A stretch of DNA of 64,000 nucleotides, taken from the NCBI RefSeq assembly GCF_964063345.1, contig NZ_OZ061318.1, positions 868,001 to 932,000 of the forward strand. The letters run 5' to 3'. Positions 1-8,304 of this stretch are shown here, piece by piece. The stretch comes from Pseudomonas lini. GTDB lineage: Bacteria; Pseudomonadota; Gammaproteobacteria; Pseudomonadales; Pseudomonadaceae. The notes beneath the pieces are model-generated. The model was not told where the DNA came from, ran no database searches, and was given only the letters and a program-made list of their open reading frames with translations. Position 1 is the first letter of the stretch; each line of letters begins with the position of its first letter. The position numbers were made by a program, and so were the translations under genes.

Positions 1-791
1 CCCTTGAGGAAGATCCAGGCGTTGAACGGGCTCAGGGTCGGCCCGGCAGTACGCAGGAAACCGACGACTTCTTTCATCTGCTCGCTACGACCGGCCACCA
101 CGCCGCCCATGCAACGGCCTTGGCCGTCGATGAACTTGGTCGCCGAGTGCACGACGATGTCCGCGCCCAGCTTCAACGGCTGCTGCAACGCAGGCGTGCA
201 GAAGCAGTTGTCGACCACCAGCATCGTGCCCTTGGCATGAGCAATTTCCGACAGCGCCTTGATATCTACCAGCTCGGCCAGCGGGTTGGACGGCGACTCG
301 ACGAACAGCAATTTAGTGTTGGCCTTGATCGCCGCATCCCAGCCGGACAAGTCCGCCAGGGGCACGTAATCGACTTCGATGCCGAAGCGCTTGAAGTACT
401 TTTCGAACAGGCTGATGGTCGAGCCGAATACGCTACGCGAGACCAGAACATGGTCCCCGGCGCTGCACAGGCTCATCACCACGGCCATGATCGCAGCCAT
501 GCCAGTGGCAGTGGCCACGGCTTGTTCGGCGCTTTCCAGCGCGGCAATGCGCTCTTCGAACGCGCGCACGGTCGGGTTGGTGTAGCGCGAGTAAACGTTG
601 CCCGGCACTTCACCGGAAAAGCGTGCCGCCGCATCGGCAGCGGTACGGAATACGTAGCTGGAAGTGAAGAACATCGGATCACCGTGTTCGCCTTCCGGCG
701 TGCGGTGCTGACCGGCGCGTACGGCCAGGGTATCGAACGCTACGCCTTCTAGGTCGCTGTCCAGCCGACCGGCATCCCAATCCTGACTCAT
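1..791 (-). CDS. metZ: O-succinylhomoserine sulfhydrylase (C-terminus outside window)
   Basis: PLP-dependent Cys/Met-metabolism enzyme that makes homocysteine from O-succinylhomoserine and sulfide, the direct sulfhydrylation route to methionine in pseudomonads. The ATG at 789-791 opens MSQDWDAGRLDSDLEG. Family features seen are the YSRYTNPT segment, the ATGMAA helix, the DNCFCTPALQ segment and the PLP lysine in HSATKFIDG near residue 219. The gene runs off the window edge, so about 263 residues are visible of roughly 400 expected. Its place directly after purF matches the usual Pseudomonas purF-metZ order. MetB/MetC-type relatives share the fold, so the exact substrate rests on synteny and the N-terminal sequence. 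Confidence 0.93.
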   Translation of the reverse strand, partial: MSQDWDAGRLDSDLEGVAFDTLAVRAGQHRTPEGEHGDPMFFTSSYVFRTAADAAARFSGEVPGNVYSRYTNPTVRAFEERIAALESAEQAVATATGMAAIMAVVMSLCSAGDHVLVSRSVFGSTISLFEKYFKRFGIEVDYVPLADLSGWDAAIKANTKLLFVESPSNPLAELVDIKALSEIAHAKGTMLVVDNCFCTPALQQPLKLGADIVVHSATKFIDGQGRCMGGVVAGRSEQMKEVVGFLRTAGPTLSPFNAWIFLK

Positions 792-840
792 GCTGTCACT
801 CCTTGCCCTGCTCTTGATTTAGAGAGTCTTTAGTAGATAC

Positions 841-866
841 AAAACCGGCCCCTCAGGGCCGGTAGT
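841..866 (-). terminator. Hairpin between purF and metZ
   Basis: CCGGCCC (845-851) pairs with GGGCCGG (856-862). Read on the minus strand the stem is followed by TTTT, as in an intrinsic terminator. It lies just after the purF stop and about 50 bases before metZ, so metZ probably has its own promoter or depends on read-through. Confidence 0.7.
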
Positions 867-869
867 TAC

Positions 870-2375
870 TCAGTTGTTGTACAGATCAATGATCGCACTG
901 ACTGCCTGGGTCTTGACCTTGGAGGCATCGTTGCGTGCCTGCTCGATCTTGTTCAGGTAAGCCTCGTCGACGTCGCCGGTGACGTACTGGCCGTCGAACA
1001 CCGCGCAATCGAATTTCTCGATCTTGATCTTGCCGCCACCGACCGCTTCGATCAAGTCAGGCAGGTCCTGATAGATCAACCAGTCGGCGCCAATCAGGTC
1101 GGCAACGTCCTGGGTCGAACGGTTGTGGGCGATCAGCTCGTGAGCGCTCGGCATGTCGATGCCGTAGACGTTCGGGTAACGCACGGCCGGTGCCGCGGAG
1201 CAGAAATAGACGTTTTTGGCGCCGGCTTCGCGAGCCATCTGAATGATCTGCTTGCAGGTGGTACCGCGAACGATGGAGTCGTCCACCAACATCACGTTCT
1301 TGCCGCGGAATTCCAGCTCGATGGCGTTGAGCTTCTGGCGTACGGATTTTTTCCGTGCAGCCTGACCCGGCATGATGAAGGTCCGGCCGATGTAGCGGTT
1401 CTTCACGAAGCCTTCGCGGAACTTGACGCCCAAGTGGTTCGCCAGCTCCAGGGCCGCGGTGCGGCTGGTGTCCGGAATCGGGATGACCACGTCAATGTCG
1501 TGATCCGGACGCTCGCGCAGGATCTTCTCGGCAAGCTTCTCGCCCATGCGCAGGCGGGCCTTGTAGACCGAGACGCCGTCGATGATCGAGTCCGGACGCG
1601 CCAGGTAGACGTGTTCGAAAATGCACGGAGTCAGCGACGGGTTGGTCGCGCACTGACGGGTGTGCAGCTTGCCGTCTTCAGTGATGTAGACCGCTTCGCC
1701 CGGTGCCAGGTCGCGAATCAGGGTGAAACCGAGCACGTCCAGCGAAACGCTTTCGGAGGCGATCATGTACTCGACGCCTTCGTCGGTATGACGCTGGCCG
1801 AAGACGATCGGGCGGATGCCGTGCGGATCGCGGAAACCGACGATGCCGTAACCGGTCACCATCGCCACGACCGCGTAACCACCGACGCAACGGTTGTGCA
1901 CGTCGGTGACGGCAGCAAACACGTCTTCTTCGGTCGGCTGCAACTTGCCGCGCTGGGCCAGCTCGTGCGCGAACACGTTGAGCAGCACTTCCGAATCGGA
2001 GTTGGTGTTGACGTGGCGCAGGTCAGATTCGTAAATCTCCTTGGCCAATTGTTCAACGTTAGTCAGGTTACCGTTGTGCGCCAAGGTGATGCCATACGGC
2101 GAGTTGACGTAAAACGGTTGAGCTTCGGCCGAAGTCGAACTGCCCGCGGTCGGGTAACGCACATGGCCAATGCCCATGTGGCCGACCAGACGCTGCATGT
2201 GACGCTGATGGAACACGTCACGTACCAGGCCATTGTCCTTGCGCAGGAATAACCGGCCATCATGGCTGGTCACGATACCGGCAGCGTCCTGGCCGCGGTG
2301 CTGGAGGACGGTTAGCGCGTCATACAGCGCCTGATTGACGTTCGACTTACCGACGATACCGACGATGCCACACAT
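870..2375 (-). CDS. purF: Amidophosphoribosyltransferase
   Basis: First committed step of de novo purine synthesis: PRPP plus glutamine gives 5-phosphoribosylamine. The start is set at the ATG giving MCGIVGIVG, because Cys2 becomes the N-terminal catalytic nucleophile of the class II glutaminase domain after Met removal; an in-frame TTG nine bases upstream would bury it. The N-terminal half is the Ntn glutaminase ([20 protein letters not shown]). The C-terminal half is the phosphoribosyltransferase with the PRPP loop [13 protein letters not shown]. Its 501 residues are close to E. coli PurF. It is downstream of cvpA in the same direction, the conserved cvpA-purF pairing. Confidence 0.97.
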   Translation of the reverse strand: MCGIVGIVGKSNVNQALYDALTVLQHRGQDAAGIVTSHDGRLFLRKDNGLVRDVFHQRHMQRLVGHMGIGHVRYPTAGSSTSAEAQPFYVNSPYGITLAHNGNLTNVEQLAKEIYESDLRHVNTNSDSEVLLNVFAHELAQRGKLQPTEEDVFAAVTDVHNRCVGGYAVVAMVTGYGIVGFRDPHGIRPIVFGQRHTDEGVEYMIASESVSLDVLGFTLIRDLAPGEAVYITEDGKLHTRQCATNPSLTPCIFEHVYLARPDSIIDGVSVYKARLRMGEKLAEKILRERPDHDIDVVIPIPDTSRTAALELANHLGVKFREGFVKNRYIGRTFIMPGQAARKKSVRQKLNAIELEFRGKNVMLVDDSIVRGTTCKQIIQMAREAGAKNVYFCSAAPAVRYPNVYGIDMPSAHELIAHNRSTQDVADLIGADWLIYQDLPDLIEAVGGGKIKIEKFDCAVFDGQYVTGDVDEAYLNKIEQARNDASKVKTQAVSAIIDLYNN

Positions 2376-2416
2376 GCGACGCAACCCCTACTTAATGGAT
2401 CTGAACTGAACACAAC

Positions 2417-2977
2417 TCACTGAGGCGTTTTGGCCGTCGGCAAGAGGTGCTCCTTGAACGGTATATCAGCGGGTACGCTGATTCCGCTGGCAAGCCACTG
2501 ACTGCTCCACCCAAGAATCAGGTTTTTGGACCAGTCTGCGACCAATAGAAATTTTGGCACGAGCTGTGATTCTTTCCACCACCCGTCCTGCTGTACCGGC
2601 CCCAGGCTTAATAGCCCGACCGCCACAACCACCAGCAACACGCCACGCGCTGCGCCGAAGGCCATGCCGAGAAATCGATCGGTCCCGGATAGCCCGGTGA
2701 CGCGAACCAATTCGCCGATAAGATAATTGATCATTGCGCCTACTATTAAAGTGGCGACAAACATGATGGCACAGCCCGCGATCACGCGAGCCGACGGCGT
2801 TTCGATATATCCGCCGAGGTACTCGGACAATGAGCCACCGAACATCCAGGCAACGCCTCCTGCGATGATCCAGGTCAGCAGCGAGAGTGCTTCTTTTACG
2901 AAGCCGCGGCTAAGACTGATCAAAGCGGAGATGGCGACGATTGCAACGATCGCCCAATCAACCCAGGTAAATGGCAC
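2417..2977 (-). CDS. cvpA: CvpA family inner-membrane protein
   Basis: Small hydrophobic protein (186 residues) with about four membrane segments, starting MPFTWVDWAIVAIVAISAL and containing a SLSRGFVKEALSL loop typical of CvpA. In E. coli the homolog is needed for colicin V production and lies in the purF operon. Here it sits between dedD and purF on the same strand, which supports the name. Its molecular role is not clear from sequence; membrane and envelope homeostasis roles have been proposed for the family. Confidence 0.9.
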   Translation of the reverse strand: MPFTWVDWAIVAIVAISALISLSRGFVKEALSLLTWIIAGGVAWMFGGSLSEYLGGYIETPSARVIAGCAIMFVATLIVGAMINYLIGELVRVTGLSGTDRFLGMAFGAARGVLLVVVAVGLLSLGPVQQDGWWKESQLVPKFLLVADWSKNLILGWSSQWLASGISVPADIPFKEHLLPTAKTPQ

Positions 2978-3075
2978 AGTGCAGCCTACAGACAGATAAG
3001 GCGGCGCATTTTAGCAGAGCCCATGGCTATCGGTAAGCTGAGATTGTCAGTGCTTTTCAAATCGGGGCGATAGTT

Positions 3076-3750
3076 TTAACCGCGCTCAGGCTGGAAACGC
3101 ACCACAAAACCCTTGAGGTTCTGCTGGCGACTCAACAAGTCACGCAGACGATCGGCTTCCGCGCGCTCGATCAGCGGTCCGACGAATACCCGATTCTTGC
3201 CATCGGCGGAGCGGATATAGGCGTTATAGCCTTGGCTGCGCAAGGTTTTCTGCAGGCTTTCAGCACTCTCACGGCTCGCCAGGCTGGCCAGTTGCACCGA
3301 CCAGCTGACTGACAGGCCATTGGCATCGACGCGGCTTGGGGTGGTAGCCGGCTTGCTCGGTGCGGCAGTAATTGGCTGGGCAGGTGCCGGTACAGGCTTG
3401 GCGACTGGCGCCGGAGGCGTGACCGGTTTGGCAGCCGGCGGCGTTGGTGGCGCTGCCACAGGAGCACTTGGAGCACTTGGCGCTATCGGTGTCGACGGAG
3501 CTTGCTGTGCGGCAATTTCCTCATCGCTTGGCACAGGCTCCTGCGGCAATGCCTGCGGTTCAGGCACCACCACCGGCTCGACCTGCACTTGCGGCAGAGC
3601 CGGCGCTTGCGGTGCAGCCGGTGCGTCAACCCTCACTTGGCGCTGCTCGTCCTGACGGGAAAACAGCATTGGCAGGAAAATCACCGCCAGCGCCACCAGC
3701 ACCAAGGCGCCAACCATGCGCTGCTTGTACGCCTTATCCAGCAAAGCCAT
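3076..3750 (-). CDS. dedD: SPOR-domain cell-division protein, DedD-like
   Basis: Single-pass inner-membrane protein. The start is set at [12 protein letters not shown], an ATG at 3748-3750, which removes an implausible Arg-rich extension read from within folC. Residues about 11-30 (VGALVLVALAVIFLPML) are the membrane anchor. A long Pro/Ala-rich periplasmic linker follows. The last 75 or so residues are a SPOR domain (WSVQLASLASRESAESL ... VFVGPL ... RDLLSRQ) expected to bind denuded septal peptidoglycan. It overlaps the 3' end of folC by 17 bases, so the two are translationally close. Length is 224 residues. Confidence 0.88.
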   Translation of the reverse strand: MALLDKAYKQRMVGALVLVALAVIFLPMLFSRQDEQRQVRVDAPAAPQAPALPQVQVEPVVVPEPQALPQEPVPSDEEIAAQQAPSTPIAPSAPSAPVAAPPTPPAAKPVTPPAPVAKPVPAPAQPITAAPSKPATTPSRVDANGLSVSWSVQLASLASRESAESLQKTLRSQGYNAYIRSADGKNRVFVGPLIERAEADRLRDLLSRQQNLKGFVVRFQPERG

Positions 3751-5041
3751 TTGCCGCTTCCTCCGTGGAGCGCCGGGCCAGCCATTCAAGGGCCTCGGCG
3801 ACACAATAAAATGATCCGAACAACAGAATTTCGTCGTCGCTCGTCGCCTGCGCGCACTGCCCTTCCAGGGCGGCGGCCACGCTGCCATAAGACGTTACCG
3901 ATGCGCCAAGGTTCTGCAACGCCGCGTGCAACTGCTCAACGGGCCGCGCCCGCGGCGAATCCAGCGGGGCGACAGCCCAATGCTGGACACTAGCATTCAA
4001 TTCACCGACAACACCATCCAGATCCTTGTCCGCCAACAACCCGAACACCGCCAGACGCTTGCCTGCCGGTGGCCGACTGGCCAGGCGACGGGCCAGGTAT
4101 TCTGCCGCATGGGGGTTGTGCCCCACATCCAGCAACACATTCAGACGTTTGCCCTGCCAGTCGAACTGACGGCGATCAAGACGACCGACCACGCGTGTCG
4201 CTTTCAGGGCTTCAATAATCTGTACATCTACCCAAGGCAAACCAAGCAGCAGGTAAGCCTGCAATGCCAGGGCGGCGTTTTCCATCGGCAGATCGAGCAA
4301 TGGCAGATCATACAACTCTACTGCACGCCCCTGAGCATCAAGGCCGCGCCATTGCCAGTTGTGATCGGTGATACCCAGGTCAAAATCGCGCCCACGCAGG
4401 AAAAACGGGCAATTGAGCTCGCGCGCTTTATCCAGCAGAGGTTGGGGGGGATTCAGATCGCCACAGAGCGCAGGCGCGCCCTGGCGGAAAATACCGGCTT
4501 TTTCGTAAGCCACGGACTCACGGGTATCTCCCAGATAGTCCGCATGATCAACGCCGATGCTGGTGACCAGCGCCATGTCCGCATCGACCACGTTGACGGT
4601 ATCCAGACGCCCGCCCAGACCCACTTCCAGCACCACCGCATCAAGCCCTGCCTGTTGAAACAGCCAGAACGCCGCCAGGGTGCCCATTTCGAAGTACGTC
4701 AGGGAAGTGTCGCCACGACCGGCCTCGACCGCCGCGAAGGCTTCGCACAGCTCAGCGTCAGTGGCTTCGACACCATTGACCTGCACCCGCTCGTTGTAAC
4801 GCAGCAGGTGCGGAGAATTGTAGACACCGACGTTCAGGCCCTGCGACCGCAGCAACGAAGCCACGAACGCGCAGGTAGAACCCTTGCCGTTGGTGCCGGT
4901 GACCGTGATCACCCGAGGCGCCGGCTTGCCCAGTCCCATGCGGGACGCTACCTGTTGCGAACGCTCCAGCCCCATGTCGATGGCTGAAGGATGCAACTGT
5001 TCAAGGTAGGCGAGCCACTCGCCAAGGGTGCGTTGGGTCAT
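3734..5041 (-). CDS. folC: Bifunctional dihydrofolate / folylpolyglutamate synthase
   Basis: Mur-ligase-family ATP enzyme that adds glutamate to dihydropteroate and then to folates. The P-loop TGTNGKGST lies near residue 48, followed by the Mur signatures [11 protein letters not shown] and [15 protein letters not shown] and the C-terminal [16 protein letters not shown]. Length is 435 residues, about normal. Its ATG overlaps the accD stop as ATGA (5038-5041), so it is translationally coupled to accD, the usual accD-folC-dedD order of gammaproteobacteria. Confidence 0.96.
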   Translation of the reverse strand: MTQRTLGEWLAYLEQLHPSAIDMGLERSQQVASRMGLGKPAPRVITVTGTNGKGSTCAFVASLLRSQGLNVGVYNSPHLLRYNERVQVNGVEATDAELCEAFAAVEAGRGDTSLTYFEMGTLAAFWLFQQAGLDAVVLEVGLGGRLDTVNVVDADMALVTSIGVDHADYLGDTRESVAYEKAGIFRQGAPALCGDLNPPQPLLDKARELNCPFFLRGRDFDLGITDHNWQWRGLDAQGRAVELYDLPLLDLPMENAALALQAYLLLGLPWVDVQIIEALKATRVVGRLDRRQFDWQGKRLNVLLDVGHNPHAAEYLARRLASRPPAGKRLAVFGLLADKDLDGVVGELNASVQHWAVAPLDSPRARPVEQLHAALQNLGASVTSYGSVAAALEGQCAQATSDDEILLFGSFYCVAEALEWLARRSTEEAANGFAG

Positions 5042-5958
5042 ATGTTGGCAGGCACCGGCGGAACCACGATCGGCTCGATCGGCGCGGCGACGAATTTTGG
5101 CGTCGCCAGGCCCATCATTTGTGCCAGCAGGTTGCCCAGACGCGGACGCAGTTCCTGACGGTGAATGATCATGTCGATCGCGCCGTGTTCCAGCAGGAAC
5201 TCACTGCGCTGGAAGCCTTCCGGCAATTTTTCGCGAACGGTTTGTTCGATAACGCGCGGGCCGGCGAAACCGATCAGGGCTTTTGGCTCACCAACGATTA
5301 CGTCGCCGAGCATTGCCAGACTGGCGGAAACACCGCCGTAGACCGGGTCGGTCAGTACGGAGATGAACGGAATGCCTTCTTCACGCAGACGCGCCAGCAC
5401 CGCGGAGGTCTTGGCCATTTGCATCAGGGAGATCAGCGCTTCCTGCATCCGCGCACCACCGGAGGCGGCGAAGCAGATCATCGGGCAACGGTTTTCCAGG
5501 GCGTAGTTGGCGGCGCGCACGAAGCGCTCACCGACGATGGCACCCATCGAGCCACCCATGAAGGAGAATTCGAAAGCCGATACCACCACCGGCATGCCCA
5601 GCAGGGTGCCGCTCATGGAGATCAGTGCATCTTTTTCGCCGGTCTGCTTTTGCGCAGCGGTCAGGCGATCCTTGTACTTCTTGCCGTCGCGGAATTTCAG
5701 ACGGTCAACCGGCTCCAGGTCCGCGCCCAGTTCGGCACGGCCGTCAGCGTCGAGGAAGATGTCGATGCGCGCGCGCGCGCCGATGCGCATGTGGTGGTTG
5801 CACTTGGGGCAAACGTCCAGGGTCTTTTCCAGCTCCGGACGATACAACACCGCCTCGCAAGACGGGCATTTGTGCCACAGACCTTCAGGCACCGAGCTCT
5901 TCTTGACCTCGGAACGCATGATCGAAGGGATCAGTTTGTCTACTAACCAGTTGCTCAT
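5038..5958 (-). CDS. accD: Acetyl-CoA carboxylase carboxyltransferase beta subunit
   Basis: Beta subunit of the carboxyltransferase that moves carboxyl from biotin to acetyl-CoA to give malonyl-CoA for fatty-acid synthesis. The N-terminal zinc ribbon is visible as CPSC ... CPKC near residues 31-53. The crotonase-like core follows ([38 protein letters not shown]). Its 306 residues match E. coli AccD. About 300 bases containing a REP-type palindrome separate it from trpF. Confidence 0.97.
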   Translation of the reverse strand: MSNWLVDKLIPSIMRSEVKKSSVPEGLWHKCPSCEAVLYRPELEKTLDVCPKCNHHMRIGARARIDIFLDADGRAELGADLEPVDRLKFRDGKKYKDRLTAAQKQTGEKDALISMSGTLLGMPVVVSAFEFSFMGGSMGAIVGERFVRAANYALENRCPMICFAASGGARMQEALISLMQMAKTSAVLARLREEGIPFISVLTDPVYGGVSASLAMLGDVIVGEPKALIGFAGPRVIEQTVREKLPEGFQRSEFLLEHGAIDMIIHRQELRPRLGNLLAQMMGLATPKFVAAPIEPIVVPPVPANI

Positions 5959-6180
5959 GCTTTCTTTCTCCAGTACCGGCGGCCCGAACGCTCTGGTTCG
6001 CAGCCCCGCGTATGCCCTTGAGCTAAATTCATGTATGTGGCGATGATTGATCGGGTGGCCGGGTCAGCGAGACGTGACCTGCGTACAACCCATCAATCCT
6101 CAGCCGTGCCTGCTGTGTGCAGGTGCACCTCTTTTGTACAGAGCAGTGGACGGCGGCAGTCTGCCAGCCGTCACATCAAC

Positions 6181-6260
6181 GTAGGAGCTATCGAGTGAAA
6201 CGAGGCTGCGATTTTTTGATCCTGAAGATCGCAGCCTCATTTCACTCGACAGCTCCTACA
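6181..6260. repeat. REP-type inverted repeat in the accD-trpF gap
   Basis: Arms 6181-6214 and 6226-6259 are near-perfect inverted copies of GTAGGAGCTRTCGAGTGAAA followed by GAGGCTGCGATCTT. This is the GTAGGAGC / GGCTGCGATC palindrome family common between Pseudomonas genes. It ends at the trpF stop. Apart from the likely accD promoter nothing else is recognised in 5959-6255. Confidence 0.8.
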
Positions 6261-6879
6261 CAGTTCCTACAACCGCTTTGATGAATGCGTGAATCTTTGC
6301 GTGATCCTTGATGCCCTTGCTCGCCTCTACTCCACCGCTGACGTCCACCGCGTAAGGCCGAACCCGGGCAATCGCCTCGGCGACGTTGTCCGGCGTCAAG
6401 CCGCCCGCCAGGATGATTGGCTTGCTCAGGCCTTGCGGTATCAGTGACCAGTCGAACGCTTCGCCGGTTCCGCCGGGAATACCTTCGACGTACGTGTCGA
6501 GCAAGATCCCGCTGGCACTGGCGTAGGCATCGCAAGCTGCTGCGATGTCATCACCGGCCTTGACCCGCAACGCCTTGATGTAGGGCCGGTGCCAGCTTTC
6601 ACAGTCGGCGGCGGTCTCGTCACCATGGAACTGCAACAGGTCCAGCGGCACGGCGTCGAGGATTTCCCCCAGCTCGCAGCGGCTGGCATTGACAAACAAA
6701 CCCACAGTGGTCACGAACGGCGGCAAGGCCTTGATGATCGCCCTCGCCTGCTGGAATGTTACGGCCCGTGGGCTTTTGGCGTAGAACACAAACCCGATGG
6801 CATCGGCCCCGGCCTCGACCGCCGCCAACGCATCCTCTATGCGGGTAATCCCACAAATTTTGCTGCGAACGGCTGACAT
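6256..6879 (-). CDS. trpF: Phosphoribosylanthranilate isomerase
   Basis: Third step of tryptophan synthesis: Amadori rearrangement of phosphoribosylanthranilate to CdRP. A small TIM barrel of 207 residues starting [13 protein letters not shown], with the catalytic cysteine in KICGIT near residue 9 and the phosphate-binding ends [14 protein letters not shown] and [17 protein letters not shown]. TrpF stands alone here, as in P. aeruginosa, where it lies between truA and accD away from trpGDC. Confidence 0.96.
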   Translation of the reverse strand: MSAVRSKICGITRIEDALAAVEAGADAIGFVFYAKSPRAVTFQQARAIIKALPPFVTTVGLFVNASRCELGEILDAVPLDLLQFHGDETAADCESWHRPYIKALRVKAGDDIAAACDAYASASGILLDTYVEGIPGGTGEAFDWSLIPQGLSKPIILAGGLTPDNVAEAIARVRPYAVDVSGGVEASKGIKDHAKIHAFIKAVVGTV

Positions 6880-6942
6880 GTCGATAGAACCTCAGGACAA
6901 ATCCGGGAAAGTCCCGGATGGTAACAAAAGCGTTCGAGGGCG

Positions 6943-7767
6943 TCAGCCGTCAAGTTCCGAGAAACCGGTGAGGAAGTGTGGACCGATGTAACGCTCGGGC
7001 AATTCGAACTCGTCGCGATACTCGACCTGCACCAGATATAGGCCGAACGGATGGGCCGTCACCCCGCCGGAACGGCGCACACGGCTTTCCAGGACTTCTT
7101 TCATCCACTCCACGGGACGCTCGCCGGCGCCGATGGTCATCAGCACGCCGGCGATGTTGCGCACCATGTGGTGCAGAAACGCACTGGCGCGGATATCCAG
7201 CACGATCATTTTGCCATGGCGGGTGACGCGCAGGTGATGCAGCTCCTTGATCGGCGACTTGGCTTGGCACTGGCCGGCGCGGAATGCGCTGAAGTCGTGG
7301 GTGCCGACCAGATACTGAGCAGCCTCGGACATGCGCTCGACGTCCAGTGGACGGTGATTCCAGGTGATTTCTTCGTTCAGGTGCGCCGGGCGGATCTGAT
7401 CGTTGTAGATCACGTAACGATAACGACGGGCGATGGCCTTGAACCGCGCATGGAAATCCGCCGGCATAACCTTGGCCCAGCTGACGCTGACGTCGTGCGG
7501 CAAGTTGATGTTGGCCCCCATGACCCAGGCCTTCATCGAACGCTCGACCTGGGTGTCGAAATGCACCACTTGCCCGCAAGCATGCACACCGGCGTCGGTG
7601 CGTCCGGCGCAAAGTAGCGACACGGGTGAGTCGGCGACTTTGGACAAGGCCTTTTCGAGGGTTTCCTGCACCGTGGCCACACCGGAGGCCTGACGCTGCC
7701 AGCCGCGATAACGCGAGCCTTTGTATTCAACGCCCAACGCGATCCGGAAAAAGCCGTCGGCCGCCAT
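6943..7767 (-). CDS. truA: tRNA pseudouridine(38-40) synthase TruA
   Basis: Modifies U38-U40 in the anticodon stem-loop of many tRNAs. The catalytic Asp lies in CAGRTDAGVHACGQVVHFDT, followed by the conserved RRYRYVIYN and FLHHMVRNIAGVL segments. The ATG at 7765-7767 (MAADGFFRIALGVEYKG) is chosen, giving 274 residues; a TTG ten codons upstream is possible. A far longer in-frame reading to 8172 is rejected because it translates intergenic repeat DNA. It follows fimV after a repeat-filled gap of 537 bases. Confidence 0.93.
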   Translation of the reverse strand: MAADGFFRIALGVEYKGSRYRGWQRQASGVATVQETLEKALSKVADSPVSLLCAGRTDAGVHACGQVVHFDTQVERSMKAWVMGANINLPHDVSVSWAKVMPADFHARFKAIARRYRYVIYNDQIRPAHLNEEITWNHRPLDVERMSEAAQYLVGTHDFSAFRAGQCQAKSPIKELHHLRVTRHGKMIVLDIRASAFLHHMVRNIAGVLMTIGAGERPVEWMKEVLESRVRRSGGVTAHPFGLYLVQVEYRDEFELPERYIGPHFLTGFSELDG

Positions 7768-7929
7768 TTCGGCGGCCGGATTATCTATATTTGCCAAGGG
7801 GGTGACAGCCTGCTGATCTACGCAAAGGCAGGCATTATAAGGCCGCCGGACCGGGACGCCAGAGCTGAGTGATCTTCGTGCCCTGCCCGACCGGTGCAAT
7901 GCCGGGTTTGATGTTGAACGGGATGCCCT

Positions 7930-8070
7930 CATCGCGAGCAGGCTCGCCCCCACAAGGGGATTGGTGGCTGGCGCAAATGATGCGGATGACCTCATTCCTA
8001 CAGGGGGACTGGTGGCAGACAAATGATGCGGACAACCTCGATCAAATGTAGGAGCGAGCCTGCTCGCTAT
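7930..8070. repeat. REP pair with an internal tandem repeat, truA-fimV gap
   Basis: The outer arms ATCGCGAGCAGGCTCGC (7930 on) and GCGAGCCTGCTCGCT (about 8054-8068) are inverted. Between them two imperfect tandem copies of about 40-50 bases repeat the words GGTGGC and AAATGATGCGGA (about 7956-8040). The wider gap 7768-8304 holds this unit, a second REPIN and the fimV terminator. No gene is seen there. Confidence 0.7.
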
Positions 8071-8112
8071 GGCCGTATAACTGTCGACAGTTGGGTTGAA
8101 TGTGTTGGCCTC

Positions 8113-8204
8113 TTCGCGGGCAAGCCTCGCTCCCACAGGTTTTGTGTCGTACACAAGATATGCAGCCAGCATACATCCCTGTGGGAGCGTGGCTTGCCCG
8201 CGAT
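8113..8204. repeat. REPIN, truA-fimV gap
   Basis: TTCGCGGGCAAGCCTCGCTCCCACAGG at the left is inverted as CCTGTGGGAGCGTGGCTTGCCCGCGA at the right, separated by about 40 bases. This is the paired-REP (REPIN) layout mobilised by RAYT transposases; no RAYT gene is in the window. Confidence 0.8.
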
Positions 8205-8250
8205 AGCCGCGCCTCGGTCTATCTGGCAGGCGCCATCACATCACCGCCCA

Positions 8251-8288
8251 AACAAAAACGGCAGCCTCGATGGGCTGCCGTTTTGTTT
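8251..8288 (-). terminator. fimV terminator
   Basis: The GC-rich stem ACGGCAGCC / GGGCTGCCGT sits just after the fimV stop; on the minus strand it is followed by a TTTTTG tract. It is symmetric with A/T tracts on both sides and might work both ways. Confidence 0.8.
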
Positions 8289-8304
8289 ATGCCTTACCAA
8301 TGAC

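Noticed and set aside
6943..8172. Long N-terminal extension of TruA
   Set aside because: The added 135 residues translate REP repeats; TruA homology begins at the chosen ATG.
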